Source of the DNA: JAAFHB01 sp963677935
Lineage (GTDB): Bacteria; Bacteroidota; Bacteroidia; Bacteroidales; Prolixibacteraceae
Length of the DNA: 64,000 nt
NCBI GenBank assembly: GCA_963677935.2
Contig: CAXXEH010000003.1
Coordinates: 1,798,001 to 1,862,000, forward strand
Direction: 5' to 3'
Shown: positions 26,290 to 35,421 of the stretch, one piece after another
Layout of the letters: every line of letters starts with the position of its first letter
How positions within the stretch are numbered: position 1 is the first letter of the stretch
Position numbers and translations under genes: made by a program
The notes under the pieces: generated by a model
Seen by the model: only the letters and a program-made list of their open reading frames with translations
Told to the model about the DNA's origin: nothing
The model's database searches: none

Positions 26290-28926
26290 ATGAAGAAAAA
26301 ACTGATTTTACCAGCTGTCCTAATATTCTTTATTGGGACAGCTTCAGGACAAACTGCAAAACCTGATTTTTCTTATTTTAAGAACGGAAAATTACTGGTT
26401 GTCCCATCCTCCCATCAGGACATTGCCTACATGGACAGGCCTGCAAAATGCATCGAATTCCGTGATGAAAAAATGATTACCCCTGCACTCGACCTGCTTA
26501 AAAAAAGTCCGGATTTCTGTTTTTCGGTTGAGAATGCCATGAACCTCTACGAATACCTGGAACGTCATCCGGAACGACTGGAAGAAATCGCCAAATATAC
26601 CCGTGAAGGCCGTCTGGAATGGGGCGCCAACTACAACCAGCCTTACGAAGCCATGTATGACGGCGAAGCTTTAATCCGCCAGATGTACATCGGTAAAAAA
26701 CAAATGCAGAAACTGATTCCCGGAGCACAGTTTACCTGTGCATGGGACGAAGATGTTCCGGCACGTACTTTCCAGCGTCCGCAAATGATGGCCAAAGCCG
26801 GAGTCAAATATCTTCAGTTTAGTCGTTTCACTCCCGGAATTTATCGTTGGTTTAGTCCTGACGGAAGTTCCATCACCTGCTGGACTCCTGGGCAATATGA
26901 CGATTCCGGAAGGCCAGTGCGCGAAGCAGAAACTGAAACTGACCGGACCGAAGCAATGAAACATATGCTGGGTAAATACAATCCGTATTTTGAGTCGAAA
27001 AAGCTATCTCCGAATTTCATTTACATTCATTCCTGCGATTTTTCGGAACCGCCGGCTTATGATGCTTATTTCAGCGAATGGAATAAAAATAAAGCTCAAA
27101 CCGGGCTTCCTCAAATTGGATATACTACCGGCTCCAAAGCCCTTCAGTTGCTAACAGATGGCGGCGGAAGCATCGACACCCTGATTGGCGAGCGCCCGAA
27201 TGTTTGGCTTTATATTCATGGTCCAAATCACGAAAAGGCATTAAAAGCAGGACGAAAAGCCGGAAGAACATTGACTGCCGCCGAAAAATTCTCAACCATT
27301 CAGGCTTTGCTCAGTAACAACATGAACCTTTATCCACAAAAACAGCTCGATAAAGCCTGGGCAAGTGGCATTTATCCCGATCATGGCTGGGGCGGAAACT
27401 GGGGATTTATTACCGATACGCTCTTCAAATCAAAATTCGAAACAGCCTACTCAGTTTCTGATTCCATTCTTCAGGTAAAAACTCGCGAGATTGCCAAAAT
27501 GATTGATTTCAAAAACGAAAAGGGATTCCCAATTGTGGTCTTCAACCCGGTTTCCTGGGAACGTTCCGATCCTGTTCAGGTATTGATAAACACCGAAGGC
27601 ATCTATTCCAATCAATTCAGACTTGTGGACGAAACGGGCAAAAAAGTAGATTTTCAGTACATCAAAACCGACGATAACGGATCAACTTCCGAAGTAAAAA
27701 TCGTGTTTGTAGCCGATAAAGTTCCTTCCATTGGTTTCAAAACCTTCTATTTTATTCCCGGAGAATGGGGCGAATCGGATCGAAACCGTCTGGATTTCGA
27801 TGGGAAAACCCTCAACAATGGGTTCTACAAAATCAGATTGGGCAAAGGTGGTGTTGAATCAATCATCGACAAATCACTGCAAAAAGAGCTGATCCAAAGC
27901 GACAAATTTCTGTGCGGAGAAGTCTTCTCGATGGAATCGGTTGGTACCGGTGCCGGCGAATTTACCGACATTCAGAAACCAACCATGGGAGGATTCGAAA
28001 AAATGAGTCAGTATGCCCCCGACTGGCAACTGATGGAACAAGGGGCGGTTCGCACGGTGCTGGAAGCCGTTCATCCATGGACACATTGCACCGTTCGCCA
28101 ACGGCTCATCGTGTATAACCTCAGTAAACGTATCGACTTTGAAGTTGATTTATTGGGTTTCGACGGATTCCGCTCACGAGAATTCCGTATAGCCTTCCCG
28201 CTCCGGATGGAAAATGCACAGGTCGCTTACCAGGTTCCGATGGGCGTTGTGGAAGTTGGAAAAACCGAGATGAAACGAATCCCAGGATTCTCAAAACCGG
28301 AACAGATTTATAGTACACCGTGTGCTGAAATTCATCCACGCGAAGTACAGGACTGGTTCAGCGCGACCGAAGGAAATGCTTCTGTCACCATTGCTACGGA
28401 TGTGGCCGTATTCGATTACATCGACCCAACCAGCAATCCGGTTTCATACCCGATCTTGCAACCACTGTTGATGTCGTCCCGCCGCAGTTGTAACCGCAAG
28501 CCAGATTCCAATTGGTACCTGCAACGTGGCGACCACCATTTTAGCTACAATTTTGCATCCTACATCGGAAACTGGAAAGATGGACGCCAGCAGGGCGAAC
28601 AACAGAATAACCCGATGATTGCACGAGTAATCAGCCGACCACAAACCAAAGGAAAATTACCCGAGTTGCTTTCGTTTGCAAGTGTTGATCAACGAAACAT
28701 TGTCATCTCTACCATCAAAAAATGCGACGACAACAATTCGGTCATCCTTCGTGCTTTTGATATCGAAGGAAAAGATACTGAAGTTAAACTAGACTGGTTC
28801 AAAGGCATTTCAACGATTTCGAAAACCAACATCATCGAAGAAGATCCGCAAAAGCTAAAAACCGGCAAAGATGCATGCAACCTGCACATTGGCAAATTCT
28901 CAATCGAAACTTATAAAATTGAATAA
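26290..28926 (+). CDS. Exported GH38 alpha-mannosidase-like enzyme, shorter form
   Basis: The start is set at ATG 26290, one base after the previous stop, because it gives a typical signal peptide (MKKKLILPAVLIFFIGTASG). The 878-residue protein starts its catalytic domain almost at once. The zinc-site block is VPSSHQDIAYMD, the nucleophile region CAWDEDVPARTFQ, and the last metal His is in IYPDHGWGGNWG. C-terminal beta-sandwich blocks follow (VRQRLIVYNLSKRIDFEVDLL). It lacks the discoidin-like N-terminal domain of copies A and B and is clearly divergent from them. The HQDIAYMD variant of the usual HxDxGW block suggests a distinct substrate preference within GH38. Confidence 0.85.
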   Translation: MKKKLILPAVLIFFIGTASGQTAKPDFSYFKNGKLLVVPSSHQDIAYMDRPAKCIEFRDEKMITPALDLLKKSPDFCFSVENAMNLYEYLERHPERLEEIAKYTREGRLEWGANYNQPYEAMYDGEALIRQMYIGKKQMQKLIPGAQFTCAWDEDVPARTFQRPQMMAKAGVKYLQFSRFTPGIYRWFSPDGSSITCWTPGQYDDSGRPVREAETETDRTEAMKHMLGKYNPYFESKKLSPNFIYIHSCDFSEPPAYDAYFSEWNKNKAQTGLPQIGYTTGSKALQLLTDGGGSIDTLIGERPNVWLYIHGPNHEKALKAGRKAGRTLTAAEKFSTIQALLSNNMNLYPQKQLDKAWASGIYPDHGWGGNWGFITDTLFKSKFETAYSVSDSILQVKTREIAKMIDFKNEKGFPIVVFNPVSWERSDPVQVLINTEGIYSNQFRLVDETGKKVDFQYIKTDDNGSTSEVKIVFVADKVPSIGFKTFYFIPGEWGESDRNRLDFDGKTLNNGFYKIRLGKGGVESIIDKSLQKELIQSDKFLCGEVFSMESVGTGAGEFTDIQKPTMGGFEKMSQYAPDWQLMEQGAVRTVLEAVHPWTHCTVRQRLIVYNLSKRIDFEVDLLGFDGFRSREFRIAFPLRMENAQVAYQVPMGVVEVGKTEMKRIPGFSKPEQIYSTPCAEIHPREVQDWFSATEGNASVTIATDVAVFDYIDPTSNPVSYPILQPLLMSSRRSCNRKPDSNWYLQRGDHHFSYNFASYIGNWKDGRQQGEQQNNPMIARVISRPQTKGKLPELLSFASVDQRNIVISTIKKCDDNNSVILRAFDIEGKDTEVKLDWFKGISTISKTNIIEEDPQKLKTGKDACNLHIGKFSIETYKIE

Positions 28927-28927
28927 A

Positions 28928-30181
28928 ATGAATCCATTACAAACACAGCTTATCAGCTATCGTGAAAAGTTCGACAACGAACTACACAACAACATTCTTA
29001 GTTTCTGGATGAAATACGGCGTAGAAAAAGACGGGCACGGCTTTTACGGTGCAATTGATCTTGACCGTAATCCGGTGCTTTCGGCTAACAAAACAAGTGT
29101 ATTAAACGCCCGGATTCTTTGGACCTTCGCTTCCGCAGCCATTCAGTTCAACGAACCCAGGTATGCCGAAATAGCAGAAAAAGCTTACCTTGTAGTTACC
29201 GAAGATTTTGCTGATCAGGTGTACGGCGGATATTACATGGAACTGACTTCATCGGATGCCGTAGCAAACGACATCAAGCACACCTATGCTCAGGCTTTTG
29301 TACTGTATTCGCTGTGCAAATACTACGAATTTAACCCAAGCGAAAAAGTACTTCAGAAGATCAAAGATTTCTTCGCATTGCTGGAAGAAAAAGCCAAAGA
29401 TCCGCAACATCCTGGTTATCTGGAATCTTTCACCCGGGACTGGAATATTTATGAAGAAAACCGGATGGCCGATAACAACGAGCCTAAATCGATGAACACG
29501 CATTTGCATGTACTCGAAGCTTATGCTGCCCTTTACCGGGTTTGGAAAGATGAAAAAGTAAAACTTCGGTTAACTGAACTGATGAACCTTTTCCTCGACA
29601 AAATCATTCGCGAAAACCACCACTTCGGAATCTTCTTCGACAATGCTTTCCAGGAAGCTGAATCATCAGCCGGAATCTGCTCATTTGGTCACGACATAGA
29701 AGGGTCATGGTTATTGTACGAAGCCGCTGAAATCCTTGACGATCAGCAAATTCTTTCACGAATGAAAAAAACAGCCATCGAAATGGTCGACAAAATTGAA
29801 CGGGTTGCTGTCGATAAAGATGGTGGACTTTTCCTCGAATCATACCGCTTCGGAAGCCATGTTCGAACCAATAAACATTGGTGGTTGCAAGCCGAAACGC
29901 TGGTTGGTTTTATGAATGCCTTTGAACTGACCGGCGATGCCAAATACTGGGAAACCGTCAAGTTAAGCTGGAATTTTATCGATACCTGTCTGATTGATCA
30001 CGAAAAAGGAGAATGGTTCACCAAGTTGAACCGGCTGGGAGTTCCTTACCTGGAAGAGCCAGCCAACGATCCATCGCCCTATTACCGCAACGACTGGAAA
30101 ATCGATCCGTGGAAATGTCCCTACCACAATGGAAGGGCCATGATGGAACTGATCAGGAGAATTGATTCACTTACCAAATAA
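28928..30181 (+). CDS. AGE-family sugar 2-epimerase (cellobiose/mannobiose 2-epimerase-like)
   Basis: The start is ATG 28928, just after the GH38 stop. The 417-residue protein has no signal peptide, so it is cytoplasmic. It shows the alpha/alpha-barrel blocks of N-acylglucosamine 2-epimerase/cellobiose 2-epimerase proteins: VLNARILWTFASAA, NTHLHVLEAYAALY, the catalytic His block FGHDIEGSWLLYEA, and KHWWLQAETLVGF. These enzymes interconvert C2 epimers at the reducing end, such as mannobiose to mannosylglucose, which GH130 phosphorylases then use. With a GH130-like gene in the same operon, a beta-mannoside route is plausible. However, the GH130-like protein appears exported while this enzyme is not. 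Confidence 0.88.
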   Translation: MNPLQTQLISYREKFDNELHNNILSFWMKYGVEKDGHGFYGAIDLDRNPVLSANKTSVLNARILWTFASAAIQFNEPRYAEIAEKAYLVVTEDFADQVYGGYYMELTSSDAVANDIKHTYAQAFVLYSLCKYYEFNPSEKVLQKIKDFFALLEEKAKDPQHPGYLESFTRDWNIYEENRMADNNEPKSMNTHLHVLEAYAALYRVWKDEKVKLRLTELMNLFLDKIIRENHHFGIFFDNAFQEAESSAGICSFGHDIEGSWLLYEAAEILDDQQILSRMKKTAIEMVDKIERVAVDKDGGLFLESYRFGSHVRTNKHWWLQAETLVGFMNAFELTGDAKYWETVKLSWNFIDTCLIDHEKGEWFTKLNRLGVPYLEEPANDPSPYYRNDWKIDPWKCPYHNGRAMMELIRRIDSLTK

Positions 30182-30188
30182 CATCAAA

Positions 30189-31214
30189 ATGAACGGATAC
30201 GAAAGAATGATAGCTGCCCTAAAGGGTGAACCAACCGATAAAATACCGGTGATGCTCCATAATTTTATGTCAGCTGCCTCAGAAATGAAAATCTCGATGG
30301 GACAATTTCGCGAAAGTCCCCGACTAATTGCCGATACATTTATTCATTCTGTTGAGAAATACAGTCTCGACGGAGTTCTTGTGGATATGGATACTGTTAG
30401 CCTGGCCGGTAGCGTCGGTGTTCCAGTCGATTTTCCGGATGATTCGCCGGCACGCTCACACCTGGGGTGTCTCGATTCGCTTGAAAACCTGAAATCGCTT
30501 AAACCTGTGAATGTCGAGAATTACAAATACATTCAGATTTGGCTCGAAGCGGTTCGCTTGCTCAAAGAACATTTTGGCGACGAAATTCTGGTACGCGGAA
30601 ATTGCGATCAGGCTCCGTTTTCGCTGGCCAGCATGATACGCGGTACCGAATCCTGGATGCTCGATTTGTACATGGCAGAATCGGCACATATTATTGAAAT
30701 GCTCGGTTACTGCACTGAAGCCAGTTGCCAGTTCATTAAACTGATGGCGCAAACCGGCGCTCACATGGTTTCGAACGGCGATAGTCCTGCTGGTCCTGAA
30801 ATGATTTCACCTGAAATGTACGAAGAGTTTGCCATGCCTTACGAGAAAAAAGTGGTTGAAACAGCCCATCAGGCGGGCATGTTTTACACTCTTCATATTT
30901 GCGGAAACACTGAACTGATTTTGAAATATATGCTCAAAACCGGAGCCGATGCGTTCGAAATCGACTACAAAACCGACATGCACAAGGCTTTCGAAATTCT
31001 GCACGACAAGGCCACTTTTACCGGGAACATTGACCCAAGTGGAGTTCTGGCGTTAGGTACACCCGAATTGGTCAGGCTTAAAACCACTGAATTGCTCGAT
31101 GTATTCTCGAAGACCAACCGGTTTATCCTGAATTCGGGTTGCGCGCTTCCATCAACAACACCAGAAGCCAACATCCGCGCATTTGTTGAAACAGCACGTA
31201 ACTATTCAAAATAA
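30189..31214 (+). CDS. UroD/MtaA-superfamily protein with intact H-x-C...C zinc-type site
   Basis: The start is ATG 30189 (MNGYERMIAALKGEPTDKIP), 7 bp after the epimerase stop. The 341-residue cytoplasmic protein has the UroD fold with the complete zinc-ligand pattern of methylcobamide:thiol methyltransferases. H236 and C238 lie in TLHICGNTE, and C318 in LNSGCALPSTTPEAN. This separates it from heme-pathway UroD. The MtaA-like branch transfers methyl groups between a corrinoid protein and a thiol. Here its neighbours are sugar enzymes and transporters, not methanogenesis genes, and no corrinoid protein is seen. A role in removing or moving a methyl group from an O-methylated sugar is a hypothesis only. 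Confidence 0.85.
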   Translation: MNGYERMIAALKGEPTDKIPVMLHNFMSAASEMKISMGQFRESPRLIADTFIHSVEKYSLDGVLVDMDTVSLAGSVGVPVDFPDDSPARSHLGCLDSLENLKSLKPVNVENYKYIQIWLEAVRLLKEHFGDEILVRGNCDQAPFSLASMIRGTESWMLDLYMAESAHIIEMLGYCTEASCQFIKLMAQTGAHMVSNGDSPAGPEMISPEMYEEFAMPYEKKVVETAHQAGMFYTLHICGNTELILKYMLKTGADAFEIDYKTDMHKAFEILHDKATFTGNIDPSGVLALGTPELVRLKTTELLDVFSKTNRFILNSGCALPSTTPEANIRAFVETARNYSK

Positions 31215-31221
31215 GTTAAAA

Positions 31222-32373
31222 ATGTCAGGTCAAACTATCAAATTAAACAAACTGCTGCCTTTGCTTCTCGGGTTTGTAGTTATGGGTTTCATCGATATTG
31301 TGGGCGTTTCAACTGGGTTTGTGCAGAAGGATTTTTCGCTGCCAGACAACCTGGCTCAGCTTATTCCGCTGAGTGCTTTCTTATGGTTTTTCCTTTTATC
31401 GCTTCCTCTCGGAATCCTTCAGGATAAATTTGGGAAGCGCAAGATGATGAACCTCGGAATACTCATCACCGGAATCTCCATGGGACTACCGTTTATCAGC
31501 TACTCATTTCCCATGATGCTGACAACTTTTTTACTTTTAGGCATTGGCAACACCATTGTTCAGGTTGCCGCCAACCCTTTGCTGCACGACGTCGTTCCAC
31601 ACGAACGGTTCTCCAGTTTCATGAGCCTCAGCCAGTTTGTAAAAGCCGTTTGCTCCATGCTAGGACCAATCATTGCCTCCGGAATGGCTCTTTGGTTTGG
31701 AAACTGGAAACTGGTATTCGCCATCTACGGTGTCACTTCGCTATTGGCTGTACTTTGGCTGAAATTCACGTTTATCGAGGAATCGAAACACAACCGCGAA
31801 GTGGCCAGTTTTAAGTCGTGCCTGAAATTACTGAACAACCGTTTTGTATTTCTACTCGTTCTTGGAATTTTTCTTTCCGTAGGCGCCGAAGTAGGGCTGA
31901 ACTCCAATATCGCCAACTTCTTGAAAGACAAGTTTTCCATTAGCCTAGAAGATGCGTCGTACAAAATCAGCATTTACTACACAGCCCTGATGATTGGCCG
32001 TTTTGGCGGCACTTTTATCCTAAGCTGGATTAATCCGAAGAAATTTCTTTTGATCAGTGCTACAGCAGCATTGGGAAGTTTATTGATGTTTGCCGGTTCG
32101 CAATCGTTAACAGTGGCAAGCATTGCCTTGTTTTTTGCCGGATTGGGTTCTGCCAATCTCTTCCCCATTTTGTTTGCTTTAAACATCAATAAAAATCCGA
32201 ACCGAAGCAATGAGCTTTCAGGATTGATGATTATGTCTGTTGTTGGCGGGGCTATTGTTCCACCTTTAATGGGATTTACCAATGTGGCTTTTACGGCCCA
32301 GATCGGAATGTTGATCCCGGTATTTTGCATCGCATATGTTGCGGGCATTGCAGTGTATGTTCTGAAAAAATAA
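31222..32373 (+). CDS. MFS sugar permease (FucP-like branch)
   Basis: The start is ATG 31222, 7 bp after the UroD-family stop. The 383-residue protein has about twelve membrane segments. The first is LLPLLLGFVVMGFIDIVGVS and the last VFCIAYVAGIAVYVL. The intracellular loop block LQDKFGKRKMMNLG is the MFS motif A. The overall pattern, with ANPLLHDVVPHERFSSFMS, recalls FucP/glucose-galactose permease-type proton symporters. It would bring a monosaccharide or small sugar across the inner membrane. Its position between a UroD-family gene and a GH38 gene ties it to the island's substrate. Confidence 0.88.
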   Translation: MSGQTIKLNKLLPLLLGFVVMGFIDIVGVSTGFVQKDFSLPDNLAQLIPLSAFLWFFLLSLPLGILQDKFGKRKMMNLGILITGISMGLPFISYSFPMMLTTFLLLGIGNTIVQVAANPLLHDVVPHERFSSFMSLSQFVKAVCSMLGPIIASGMALWFGNWKLVFAIYGVTSLLAVLWLKFTFIEESKHNREVASFKSCLKLLNNRFVFLLVLGIFLSVGAEVGLNSNIANFLKDKFSISLEDASYKISIYYTALMIGRFGGTFILSWINPKKFLLISATAALGSLLMFAGSQSLTVASIALFFAGLGSANLFPILFALNINKNPNRSNELSGLMIMSVVGGAIVPPLMGFTNVAFTAQIGMLIPVFCIAYVAGIAVYVLKK

Positions 32374-32399
32374 TCGGTCTACAAAAAAGAGTTATAAAA

Positions 32400-35333
32400 A
32401 TGAAAACGACATTATTCAAAACCATGGTTTGCCTTCTGTTTTTTTTATGCCTCTTCTTCGGAACTCAGGCAAATACTAAAAGCAAACCGGCAGAAGTAAT
32501 AGAAAACCATCCGTTTCCTTCGGGAATCGAATGTACGGTTCGTCCGTGGTATAAATACCGCCCCGATCATTCGGCAGGACGCGAAATAACCGTTCAGCTA
32601 AAGGGTTCCAAACTATATGGTAAAGCAACCGTTGAGCTGGAATGCGACAATCAGAAAGAAACGATCTCGCTGGAAGATACCAACGGAATTGAACAGATTC
32701 CGGTTTTATTACCAGCCGGATGCGGTGAGAAAAAAGATTGTCAGGCTCGAATAAAGGTATTGTCTAATGGACTGGAGCTAAACACTTCAGTAATCGTTCC
32801 GGCCAAACGCAAGTGGACAGTTTATATTTATCCGCATTCGCATGTCGATATTGGTTACACCGACAAACAGGAAATCGTTGAAAAAATACATGTCCGCAAC
32901 ATCGATGTGGCTATCGACATGGCTAAAAAAACCATGAATAATCCTGAAGGTTCGCGCTATGTTTGGAACACCGAAGCTGGTTGGGTGGTTGAAAGTTACC
33001 TGAAACAAGCTACACCGGAAAAGAAAGCAGCCCTGTTTGAAGCAGTCCGCAAAGGATGGATCAGGATTGATGGTAATTATGCCAATACCAACACCAGCGC
33101 CTGTTCCGACGAAGAATTGCTTCAGCTTTTCAAATGCAATAACCAGATTTCCAAAGAAATTGGCGTTTCGGTAAAAACAATGGTTCAGTTCGATATTCCC
33201 GGAGCCAGCTGGGGCGTTGTTCCGGCAGCTGTTCAAAACGGTATTAAAGGATTCTTTTGTTACCCGAACCATTACGACCGCATTGGAACGATTCGGCAAG
33301 CCTGGGAACACAAACCGTTTTACTGGGTTGGTCCGGATGGAAAATCAAAAATTATGTTCCTTCAGGGTTGTCCCTACGGATATGCCTACCAGCTAAAAGG
33401 CAAAAAAATCTACGGAATCAAAAAGATACAGACCTACGATCCGGCACTAGATCGACTGAATACCAACGATCCGACTGTCAGCTTTATCGATCCGTTCATC
33501 TTTGACGAAACCGCAAAACTGGAAGCAGCCAATTCGCCTTACGACATCTTTTCAATGACCTGGGCAATGGCCGACAACTGCCTGATTGATGCCGATCTTC
33601 CGGAAGCCGTTCGTCTGTGGAATGAAAAATACGCATATCCAAAACTGATTATCTCCGGTTCCAACGAAGTTTTAAAAGCTTACGAAGAAAAATTCGCCAC
33701 CATCATTCCTGAAGTAAAAGGCGACTACACCGAATACTGGACCGATGGGCTGGGAACCGATGCCAAACGGGTTGGACTTAACCGTCACGCCAAGGAGCGA
33801 CTGGTACAAACCGAAACCTTATGGCCGATGCTATACCGCAATCAAAAAGCACCGGTGAACGATTTTTACGATTCGTGGCGTTATGTGCTGCTCGGAGCTG
33901 AACATACCTGGGGATACAAAGACCCAAAAGTTCCGCTGGCCAAAGAAGTAGAAGCAACCAAAGCATCGTATTTCGAAAATGCCGCAAAAACCAGTACCGA
34001 TTTGTTAACCAAAACCCTTCAGCCGATTGAAAAAAAAGGAACTAATACTTTTGCTGTACTGAACACATTATCGTGGAAACGCAATTCATTGGTAAGCCTC
34101 AATGCTGAACAAAGCAAAGCAGGTGACCGCGTAACCGACGAAAAAGGCAAAATCGTTCCTTCGCAGCGCCTCACCACCGGAGAACTGGTCTTTTTAGCCA
34201 GCGACGTACCTGCTTTCGGATCGTCGCTTTACCATGTCGGCAAAGGAAATGCTTCGACTTCAGGCAAAGGAAAAGTGGGAGGAAACACAGTAAGTAACGA
34301 TCTGATTTCAGTTATTATCGATCCGGCTTCCGGAGCAATTAACAGCCTGAAGGATTTGAGCGGGCATGAATTCGTTGATCAAAAATCGCCTTATCTGGTA
34401 AACAGTTACCGCTATTTACATGGAGCCGACAGCGCATCAAAAGCTGTTGCGCCAGTCGACACCCACATCATCGTAAAAGAAAAAGGACCGCTGGTAAATT
34501 CTTTGCTGGTCACTTCAAAAGCTGATGGCTGCAACTCATTGCAAAGCGAAATCCGTCTGATTCAGGGACAAGCCTGGGTAGAAATGAGCAACAAACTCGA
34601 TAAAATCAGCACCCAGGAAAAGGAAGGCGTTCACTTCGGATTTGCATTCAACATTCCCGACGGAACCACCCGTATGGACATTCCGTGGGGTGTGATGATT
34701 CCCGAATACGAACAACTTCCGGGAGGAAACCGCAACTGGTTGGCCGCTCAACGGTGGATCGACATTTCGAACAACGATTTCGGGGTCACCTGGACGGCGA
34801 TCGAATCGCCGTTGGTTGAACTGGGTAACATTACCGCCAACATTTTGGGAGGCGCCCGCGAACCGGAGAACTGGATGAAAACACTTCCCAAATCGCAAAC
34901 CATTTTCTCGTGGGCGTTGAATAACCACTGGCATACCAATTTTCCGCTCGAACAAGGTGGAATCATCCGGCTGAATTACCATATTCTACCACACAAAGGA
35001 TACGATCCTGTTGTTGCCAACCGTTTTGGAATGGAGCGAAACCGTCCGCTGGTAGTCGTCGAAACCGACCAGAATCCGGTAACTAAATCGTTGCTTTCGA
35101 TTGATAACCCGAATGTTTTTGTTTCATCACTCAAACTTAGCGACAACGGAAAAGGGATCATTCTCCGCATGCGTTCGCTGTCAGCTTCGTCTGAAAAAGT
35201 AACTCTCGGATGGCCCGCCGGAGTGCCGAAAGCAATCCGCACCAGCGATTTCCGCGAAGTTCCGGGAGAATCCGCCGGAAGCAATTTAATCGTATTGCCT
35301 TATGGAGTGGTAACACTTTATCTGGAATGGTAA
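32400..35333 (+). CDS. Exported GH38-like alpha-mannosidase, third type
   Basis: The start is ATG 32400, which gives a signal peptide (MKTTLFKTMVCLLFFLCLFF). The 977-residue protein has an N-terminal beta-sandwich (about 35-145), then a GH38-type barrel with metal-site block YPHSHVDIGYTD, nucleophile region MVQFDIPGASWG, and late His block LLGAEHTWGYKDP. C-terminal beta domains follow (SSLKLSDNGKGIILRMRSL). It is strongly divergent from the other three GH38 proteins of this locus, so the island carries three GH38 subtypes in four genes. It is followed by an 88-bp gap and the radical enzyme pair. Linkage preference cannot be read from the sequence. Confidence 0.85.
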   Translation: MKTTLFKTMVCLLFFLCLFFGTQANTKSKPAEVIENHPFPSGIECTVRPWYKYRPDHSAGREITVQLKGSKLYGKATVELECDNQKETISLEDTNGIEQIPVLLPAGCGEKKDCQARIKVLSNGLELNTSVIVPAKRKWTVYIYPHSHVDIGYTDKQEIVEKIHVRNIDVAIDMAKKTMNNPEGSRYVWNTEAGWVVESYLKQATPEKKAALFEAVRKGWIRIDGNYANTNTSACSDEELLQLFKCNNQISKEIGVSVKTMVQFDIPGASWGVVPAAVQNGIKGFFCYPNHYDRIGTIRQAWEHKPFYWVGPDGKSKIMFLQGCPYGYAYQLKGKKIYGIKKIQTYDPALDRLNTNDPTVSFIDPFIFDETAKLEAANSPYDIFSMTWAMADNCLIDADLPEAVRLWNEKYAYPKLIISGSNEVLKAYEEKFATIIPEVKGDYTEYWTDGLGTDAKRVGLNRHAKERLVQTETLWPMLYRNQKAPVNDFYDSWRYVLLGAEHTWGYKDPKVPLAKEVEATKASYFENAAKTSTDLLTKTLQPIEKKGTNTFAVLNTLSWKRNSLVSLNAEQSKAGDRVTDEKGKIVPSQRLTTGELVFLASDVPAFGSSLYHVGKGNASTSGKGKVGGNTVSNDLISVIIDPASGAINSLKDLSGHEFVDQKSPYLVNSYRYLHGADSASKAVAPVDTHIIVKEKGPLVNSLLVTSKADGCNSLQSEIRLIQGQAWVEMSNKLDKISTQEKEGVHFGFAFNIPDGTTRMDIPWGVMIPEYEQLPGGNRNWLAAQRWIDISNNDFGVTWTAIESPLVELGNITANILGGAREPENWMKTLPKSQTIFSWALNNHWHTNFPLEQGGIIRLNYHILPHKGYDPVVANRFGMERNRPLVVVETDQNPVTKSLLSIDNPNVFVSSLKLSDNGKGIILRMRSLSASSEKVTLGWPAGVPKAIRTSDFREVPGESAGSNLIVLPYGVVTLYLEW

Positions 35334-35421
35334 AAGCTAATTGTTCTCTCCCCTACGCATTTATGTGGCGGAGAATAAATATAAAAAGACCAGGCTTTAC
35401 CCCTGAAACGATATTATTAAC

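Noticed and set aside
32787..33311. 174-codon minus-strand ORF opposite the 977-residue GH38 gene
   Set aside because: It lies fully inside a clear GH38 coding region and shows no domain. It is a shadow of the codon bias on the other strand, as are similar antisense ORFs at 14351-14782, 34536-34982 and 36343-36882.
35334..35421. Possible terminator in the 88-bp gap before the activase gene
   Set aside because: Only a weak, mismatched stem can be drawn around 35350-35380 and there is no T-run.
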